The notes beneath the pieces are model-generated. The model saw only the letters and a list, made by a program, of their open reading frames with translations. It made no database searches and was not told the DNA's origin. DNA of 64,000 nt from CBDCRK01 sp965220955. GTDB lineage: Bacteria; Desulfobacterota; Binatia; Bin18; CBDCRK01. Of the stretch, positions 59,735 to 64,000 are shown piece after piece. The DNA is taken from contig CBDCRK010000015.1 in NCBI GenBank assembly GCA_965220955.1, positions 124,001-188,000 on the forward strand, given 5' to 3'. The position numbers and the translations under genes were made by a program. Position 1 is the first letter of the stretch. Every line of letters begins with the position of its first letter.

Positions 59735-60190
59735 GTGCAACCGCAAGAAGCCGTATGGCAGAAGGCGATTTGGGGTGTTCTGGTTCTTGTGCTCATTGGG
59801 GTGATGGGCACCGGAGTCTGGTCCTTACCATCTAAGTCTTCACGCCTGCCGGTCTACGGTAGCGTTCCTGATTTCCTTCTCATTGAGCGTAGCGGCCAGC
59901 CGCTAACCCAGATAGATCTTGCTGGGAGAATCTGGATTGCTGACTTTATCTTTACCTGCTGCCCGGGAGTTTCCCCTCTGTTGACGTCCCGCATGGCCCG
60001 TCTCCAGGCAGCGCTGCACAATACTAACGGTGAGCCTGTTCGGCTAGTCTCTTTCAGTGTTGATCCGGAGTGGGACACTCCCGAGACCCTTCGGCAATAT
60101 GCTGACAGATATGGGGCAGACCTTCTTCGTGATGTCGGGGCCTTGCGCCTTGGGCAGCAGCAAGATAGGAGCGCTGAACGCTTACAATGA
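59735..60190 (+). pseudogene. SCO1/SenC-type copper chaperone, damaged
   Basis: A GTG start (MQPQEAVWQKAIWGVLVLVL) gives one membrane anchor, then VPDFLLIERSGQPLTQIDLA, GRIWIADFIFTCCPGVSPLL and VRLVSFSVDPEWDTPETLRQ of the thioredoxin-like SCO fold. The copper motif CPxxCP reads CPGVSP, with Ser for the second Cys. After YADRYGADLL the frame is lost and the gene ends at about half to two thirds of normal length (151 residues), without the C-terminal copper-binding His. The start of the next gene overlaps it. Copper A assembly by this protein is unlikely. Confidence 0.8.
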
Positions 60191-60705
60191 AAGATCCGTT
60201 AGTTATCTCGCTTATTGGCATTGTCTCCTTGCTTGTGCTTGCTGGTATAGGATCCGTGCTCTTGGGTCAGCAGGCGCAGGTCCGGGAATATTACGATGTC
60301 TCAGCCTTGCCCGCAGTCAACTCTTTCCTCAACGGAACCAGCGCCATATTACTCAGTGTTGGGTATCTCTTCATTCGCCAGAGAAAGGTAGCGGCCCATA
60401 AAATCTGTATGGTGTCGGCCTTGGCTGTTTCTTCCCTCTTTCTAATCTTTTATCTGATATACCACTACTATGCTGGCTCGACCCCCTTCAGGGGGCAAGG
60501 TTGGATTCGATCGCTTTATTTCACTCTCCTTATCCCTCACATTGCCCTTGCTGCTCTTATTGTTCCTTTAGCGCTGACCACCGTCTATCGTGCCTGGCAA
60601 GAACAATTTAACAAGCACATAAAGATTGCTCGCTGGACCCTTCCTCTCTGGATATATGTTTCAGTTAGCGGGGTGCTGATCTATTGGATGCTTTACCATC
60701 TTTAG
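60187..60705 (+). CDS. DUF420 membrane protein of the oxidase operon
   Basis: It encodes 172 residues with five helices. ALPAVNSFLNGTSAILLSVG, then GYLFIRQRKVAAHKICMVSA (the H-x-K.CM conserved loop) and FLIFYLIYHYYAGSTPFRGQ match DUF420; TLLIPHIALAALIVPLALTT carries another conserved His. DUF420 genes are regularly found with oxidase genes (related to CtaM in Bacillus) and are needed for maturation in some species. It overlaps the damaged SCO gene. Confidence 0.9.
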   Translation: MKDPLVISLIGIVSLLVLAGIGSVLLGQQAQVREYYDVSALPAVNSFLNGTSAILLSVGYLFIRQRKVAAHKICMVSALAVSSLFLIFYLIYHYYAGSTPFRGQGWIRSLYFTLLIPHIALAALIVPLALTTVYRAWQEQFNKHIKIARWTLPLWIYVSVSGVLIYWMLYHL

Positions 60706-60757
60706 GCTCCTTTGTGATCCTGGGCTGTGATAATCTCTCCCCATAAGGAGCACAGCC
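60705..60757 (+). other. Overlapping hairpins after the cox operon
   Basis: GGCTCCTT (60705-60712) can pair with AAGGAGC (60745-60751), and GGCTGTG (60723-60729) can pair with CACAGCC (60751-60757). The pairings cross, so they either exclude each other or form a pseudoknot. Located just after the DUF420 stop and 30 bases before the transporter gene. Might be a switch or an end signal; no T run. Confidence 0.35.
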
Positions 60758-60787
60758 TAGTCCGTTGCGCTTTAAGGTAGCTTCTAC

Positions 60788-61948
60788 ATGACCCGTCAGG
60801 AGACTCAAGCGGTTATTACTGTGAGTTTTATTATTGCCTTGCGTCTCTTGGGCATTTTTTTACTTCTTCCCATCTTTAGCGCCTATGGCATCAAATATCC
60901 TGGTGCCACCCTGCCTCTTGTTGGGGTCGCCTTTGGGGTATACGCTCTTGTTCAAAGCCTATTGCAAATTCCTTTTGGCTGGGCCAGTGATCGCTTTGGC
61001 CGCAGGCTGCTTCTTGTTGTCGGTCTTTCCCTGTTTTCCTTGGGAAGCTTGCTTTGTGGCCTAGCCGAAAACATCACGCAACTGATCCTAGCTCGCGTTC
61101 TCCAGGGAAGTGGCGCCGTTAGTGCTGTAGCTATGGCCACGTTAGGCGATTTAACCCGTCCTCAAGTCAGGGCGCAAGCCTTTACCCTTACCGGCATTGC
61201 TGTGGGTGCTGCTTTTATGGCAGGCCTTCTTGGCGGACCCTTGTTGGCTGCACAGTTCGGATTTCCTAGCCTGTTTTATATACTTGCTGCTTTGAGCTTT
61301 TTTGCCGTATTAGTTGCCAGTCTCTTTTTCCCCAAAATCGAGACTGCGCCCCTCAAACAACACAATCAGTCGTTGCGAGAATCTTTGGGCCAGGTTGAAA
61401 TCCGCAGGCTTTATCTGGCGTCTTTTATCCTCTCGTTCACTCTCAATCTTTTCTTTTTTGTTTATCCTTTAAGCTGGACCTCTTTGGGCCTGGATCGATC
61501 TCATCTCTGGCAAGTCTATTTGGTGATTTTGCTCCCCAGTCTTTTGCTGGTTTTTCCCTATGTTCGCTATGCGGAAAAACAGGGTAGGCTTCGACTGCCA
61601 GCGCAAGGGGGATGGGGTTTTATGGTTTTGGGCCTTCTTGTTCATTTGGCCAGCGGGATGCAGAAATGGGGCCTATACATGACGGGCGGGACTTTCTTTT
61701 TGGGGTACACCCTTTTCCAGGCACTGCTGCCTGCTTTTTTAACTCAGCGTGTTCCCCCCGAAAGTCGTGGTTCTGCTACCGGCGTTTATAATTTATCCAG
61801 TTTCTCCGGTGCGGCCCTGGGTGGTGTACTGGCGGGAGTTCTCTACTATTTCAACCAGAAACTGCCCTTTGTTCTTGGCTTAGTTTTCTTAATAATCTGG
61901 CCATTCATAGGTCTACCCAACCCGCCCAATTTGGATACAACGCGCTGA
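60788..61948 (+). CDS. MFS transporter (YajR/drug-efflux-like)
   Basis: It encodes 386 residues, twelve membrane helices. IIALRLLGIFLLLPIFSAYG, then LLQIPFGWASDRFGRRLLLV (motif A, G..SDR.GRR), and LILARVLQGSGAVSAVAMAT (motif B), typical of proton-driven drug exporters. C-terminal half retains ESRGSATGVYNLSSFSGAAL, characteristic of the YajR group, but has no C-terminal YAM domain. Substrate unknown. Confidence 0.93.
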   Translation: MTRQETQAVITVSFIIALRLLGIFLLLPIFSAYGIKYPGATLPLVGVAFGVYALVQSLLQIPFGWASDRFGRRLLLVVGLSLFSLGSLLCGLAENITQLILARVLQGSGAVSAVAMATLGDLTRPQVRAQAFTLTGIAVGAAFMAGLLGGPLLAAQFGFPSLFYILAALSFFAVLVASLFFPKIETAPLKQHNQSLRESLGQVEIRRLYLASFILSFTLNLFFFVYPLSWTSLGLDRSHLWQVYLVILLPSLLLVFPYVRYAEKQGRLRLPAQGGWGFMVLGLLVHLASGMQKWGLYMTGGTFFLGYTLFQALLPAFLTQRVPPESRGSATGVYNLSSFSGAALGGVLAGVLYYFNQKLPFVLGLVFLIIWPFIGLPNPPNLDTTR

Positions 61949-62445
61949 TGGACATTAAACCAGACAAACGGGGCGAGGCTGACGAGCAAGCTGCCAATGG
62001 CGAACCGCCTAATTGGCTCAAGGAGCCCCTGCAATACCTGCCCGAAGGAGGATGGATTGTTGGGGCCGAGACCTCAATAGACGCTAAACGAGATAACTGG
62101 CCCGAGCCCTACAGGAGGTTAAGAATATATTTAGAGGAAGCGGCGTCTGTATGGTGGTCTCCAGAGGATTGGGAAGAGCATTCCGGGGGTGAGTTTCTTA
62201 CTCTCCCTCCTACTCCTATTTTAATTAGTGCTAGGACCTATCGGGCATTTGTTGGTGTGGCCCGTGAGCTTATGAACAAGAACCCTGGATTATACCGCCA
62301 GCATTTCGTGTATGTTCCTTTTGATAAATACAGGAGATTCGCAGTTCTCACTGGGCGTTGCGGACTTAAACCAGAGCAACTTGTTGGATCTTTTAGTCTT
62401 GAAGAGAAGGAACATTTACTTGACCCGAAACGCTCCGAGCTTTGA
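61948..62445 (+). CDS. Hypothetical protein (165 aa)
   Basis: It starts on the last base of the transporter stop (TGATG), so it is translationally coupled to it. MDIKPDKRGEADEQAANGEP is disordered; the rest, with WPEPYRRLRIYLEEAASVWW and GGEFLTLPPTPILISARTYR, is a mixed alpha/beta soluble protein rich in Trp and Tyr. No family recognised. Confidence 0.7.
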   Translation: MDIKPDKRGEADEQAANGEPPNWLKEPLQYLPEGGWIVGAETSIDAKRDNWPEPYRRLRIYLEEAASVWWSPEDWEEHSGGEFLTLPPTPILISARTYRAFVGVARELMNKNPGLYRQHFVYVPFDKYRRFAVLTGRCGLKPEQLVGSFSLEEKEHLLDPKRSEL

Positions 62446-62449
62446 GTAC

Positions 62450-62839
62450 TTACCGTTGGGGCGTCCTGCGGTTAGGGTGGGGTAGGTCGGCAGGATTGAA
62501 AATGTAGTCGATGCTCAGCCATAAACTTCTAGAGTAGCGGAAAAAACCCAGCGGGAAGAAAATACTAAAAGTGCCCCAGAGTAAGAGTTGCTGTTTTAGC
62601 GAAGCAGAAGTGAAATAATCTAGGGCCAGAAATCCTGTGTAAACAATAACCGCCGTAGCCGCATAGTTGATATAGATGGCTCCAACGAAATACCCTTGCT
62701 CGCGTTCGAACTGAAAGTTGCAAGTGGGACAGTGTGTGTGCATCGAGAAAAGTCCCCGGAACAGTTTACCAATACCACAGCGGGGACATTTTAGATGCAC
62801 TCCTCTACTGAGGAGGTCTCTGACTCTTTGCAGGCCCAT
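62450..62839 (-). CDS. DUF983 zinc-ribbon membrane protein
   Basis: It encodes 129 residues. A four-cysteine zinc ribbon at the N-terminus (VHLKCPRCGIGKLFRGLFSM, then HTHCPTCNFQF, Cys pairs at C-x2-C) is followed by two membrane helices (IYINYAATAVIVYTGFLALD; LLWGTFSIFFPLGFFRYSRS). DUF983 proteins are common beside oxidase genes; function unknown. Convergent with the hypothetical gene before it, with only four bases between stops. Confidence 0.9.
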   Translation of the reverse strand: MGLQRVRDLLSRGVHLKCPRCGIGKLFRGLFSMHTHCPTCNFQFEREQGYFVGAIYINYAATAVIVYTGFLALDYFTSASLKQQLLLWGTFSIFFPLGFFRYSRSLWLSIDYIFNPADLPHPNRRTPQR

Positions 62840-62986
62840 TTCTGTGAAAGGATCTAGGCTTGGCTCTTATTCTGAGTCTGTCTCCACGCAGAAAAAGGGG
62901 ATCAAGCGGCTGGTCCCGAGATTAGCAAGCTCCTTTGTCCGTGAAGGCTGCGCTTCAGCTTACTGAGGTGATCTAGGGTTGGGAGT

Positions 62987-64000
62987 TCAGCCAGTAAACT
63001 TGTAGGGTCCGCTGGGACGTGCCTTGGCTGCCAGAGAGATGGTCTCCAGCGGGCCACGACGGCGCGTACGGATGATTTCCGCGGCAATGGCCACGGCAAT
63101 CTCTGCCGGAGTCTCGGCCGCTAGATCAAGGCCCATGGGGGTGTGGATGCTCTGTAGATTCTCCGCACTGTACCCCTGCTCGGCTAGACGCTCCAGGGTG
63201 GCTTTTGCCCGCTTTTTGCTGCCAATCATGCCAATGTAGGCAGGTCGTTTCTTGAGCACGGTACGTACCGAAGCTTCATCCCAGTTATGTCCCCGAGTGA
63301 CCACTATAACAAACGTCTGATCGTTGATCTCCAGATCCTCAAGGATGTTGACAAAATTTCCCACCTGGATGTCACGGGCGTTAGGAAATCGCTCTCGGTT
63401 GGCAAACGCCCAGCGGTCGTCTACTACAATAGTACGGAAGCCGAGCATATGGCCGATTTCACATAGAGGTTGAGCAATGTGACCGGCACCGACAATCAGT
63501 AAGGTCTGAAGTCCGGGGAGCACGTCAACAAACACTTGGGGCCAGTTCTGCTTCCGCGCTGCTGCCTCTTCAACTGCTTCCCCTTCAGGAGAAAGGGAAA
63601 AGAGGTGAGGCCTGCCCTCGGAGACGGAGGCAGTAAAGGAGTGCAGGCTATCAGCCCCCAGCGGCAGTGGTGGTGTGAGAATCGCCTCATTCTTATCTAA
63701 AGAAAGGCAGCTTTTAGCCCCTGCCGGAAGTGCCTCCGCCGGCACAGGATCTACAAGGGTTAGAAGTGCGCTGGGAAGACGCAGGCGAGCGGCCTCAGCC
63801 AGGGAATGAGCAAGTTCACGGTGTTTATCCGGTGTCCAGAGGTCTAGAACCACATCCATCAGGCCACCGCAGACCTGAATCTCATCCTGGTCAAAGTCGC
63901 CTGTTAAATCGACCTCGACCACCCGAGGAGACTCACGACCCTGAAACAAGGGGTATGCCCTGCGCAGCACCTCTCCTTCACCGCATCCCCCACCAATAGT
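62987..64000 (-). CDS. xdhC: XdhC/CoxI-family molybdoenzyme maturation protein, 5' partial
   Basis: The visible 338 codons run off the window end. The N-terminal part reads TIGGGCGEGEVLRRAYPLFQ (conserved GGGCGE motif of XdhC/CoxI). LLIVGAGHIAQPLCEIGHML is the Rossmann-type XdhC_C domain, then VVDDRWAFANRERFP, VIVVTRGHNWDEASVRTVLK and PAYIGMIGSKKRAKATLERL. IHTPMGLDLAAETPAEIAVA is the C-terminal signature. The family inserts sulfurated molybdenum cofactor into xanthine or CO dehydrogenases. No such enzyme is in the window; it should lie upstream beyond the end. Confidence 0.95.
   Translation of the reverse strand, partial: TIGGGCGEGEVLRRAYPLFQGRESPRVVEVDLTGDFDQDEIQVCGGLMDVVLDLWTPDKHRELAHSLAEAARLRLPSALLTLVDPVPAEALPAGAKSCLSLDKNEAILTPPLPLGADSLHSFTASVSEGRPHLFSLSPEGEAVEEAAARKQNWPQVFVDVLPGLQTLLIVGAGHIAQPLCEIGHMLGFRTIVVDDRWAFANRERFPNARDIQVGNFVNILEDLEINDQTFVIVVTRGHNWDEASVRTVLKKRPAYIGMIGSKKRAKATLERLAEQGYSAENLQSIHTPMGLDLAAETPAEIAVAIAAEIIRTRRRGPLETISLAAKARPSGPYKFTG

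Overview
This window looks like a piece of an aerobic, free-living or formerly free-living Gram-negative bacterium from a poorly sampled lineage, possibly Tectomicrobia-like or deltaproteobacterial in the old sense. The basis is the mix of CoA-transferase, acyl-CoA dehydrogenase, F420/LLM-type oxidoreductase, aldehyde:ferredoxin oxidoreductase and an aa3-type cox operon. The taxonomic guess is weak because no rRNA or ribosomal protein gene is present.

Layout. 1-727: end of a class III CoA-transferase. 0.85-2.3 kb: two heavily frameshifted genes, followed by a small HEPN-like protein. 3.0-8.2 kb: one 1731-residue protein joining a DEDD exonuclease, a RecQ helicase and a UvrD-type helicase. 8.4-19.7 kb: a block richer in GC (by eye) that carries HicAB, VapBC and a minus-strand cell-envelope cluster. 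The cluster includes DprE2-like and DprE1-like epimerase subunits, a HAD-UbiA prenyltransferase like the mycobacterial DPPR synthase, an LtaS-type membrane sulfatase, a TMTC-like GT-C protein, and several broken copies of dprE1, dprE2 and probably gtrA. 19.7-22 kb: decayed oppF-type ATPase, a small DUF4911-like gene, an orphan minimal nucleotidyltransferase and a truncated AbrB antitoxin.

22-37 kb: catabolic genes (extradiol dioxygenase, acyl-CoA dehydrogenase, serine hydrolase, MOSC, double-hotdog MaoC-like, 2-hydroxyacid dehydrogenase, VOC proteins, MetX-like hydrolase, hydratase, SDR, LLM oxidoreductase), interrupted by a Type II restriction-modification pair at 28.9-31.2 kb. 37-47 kb: methyltransferase, GST-like protein, MFS transporter, and several broken genes, including an aldehyde ferredoxin oxidoreductase and an RNA 3'-phosphate cyclase that are each split by one frameshift. 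47.4-50.3 kb: Lon-like protease overlapping an Hsp20 gene. 50.6-53 kb: a GFA protein and several very small genes.

53.1-60.7 kb: a compact cytochrome c oxidase operon: coxB, coxA, ctaA, ctaB, a 36-residue membrane peptide, coxC, a CxxC membrane protein, a second coxC, coxD, a damaged SCO gene and a DUF420 protein. It is followed by an MFS transporter, a hypothetical protein, a DUF983 protein and the 3' part of xdhC, which runs off the window.

The most distinctive general feature is the number of broken genes: about twenty remnants, internal deletions, nonsense codons and single-base frameshifts in 64 kb. Some of these may be sequencing errors (single-base shifts in G runs). Others, such as internal deletions, chimeric joins and duplicated fragments, look like real genome erosion. 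The best leads are the Dpr-type lipid-arabinose-like cluster with its duplicated fragments, and a GFA-family gene whose in-frame TGA falls on a conserved zinc-binding cysteine position with a hairpin just downstream.
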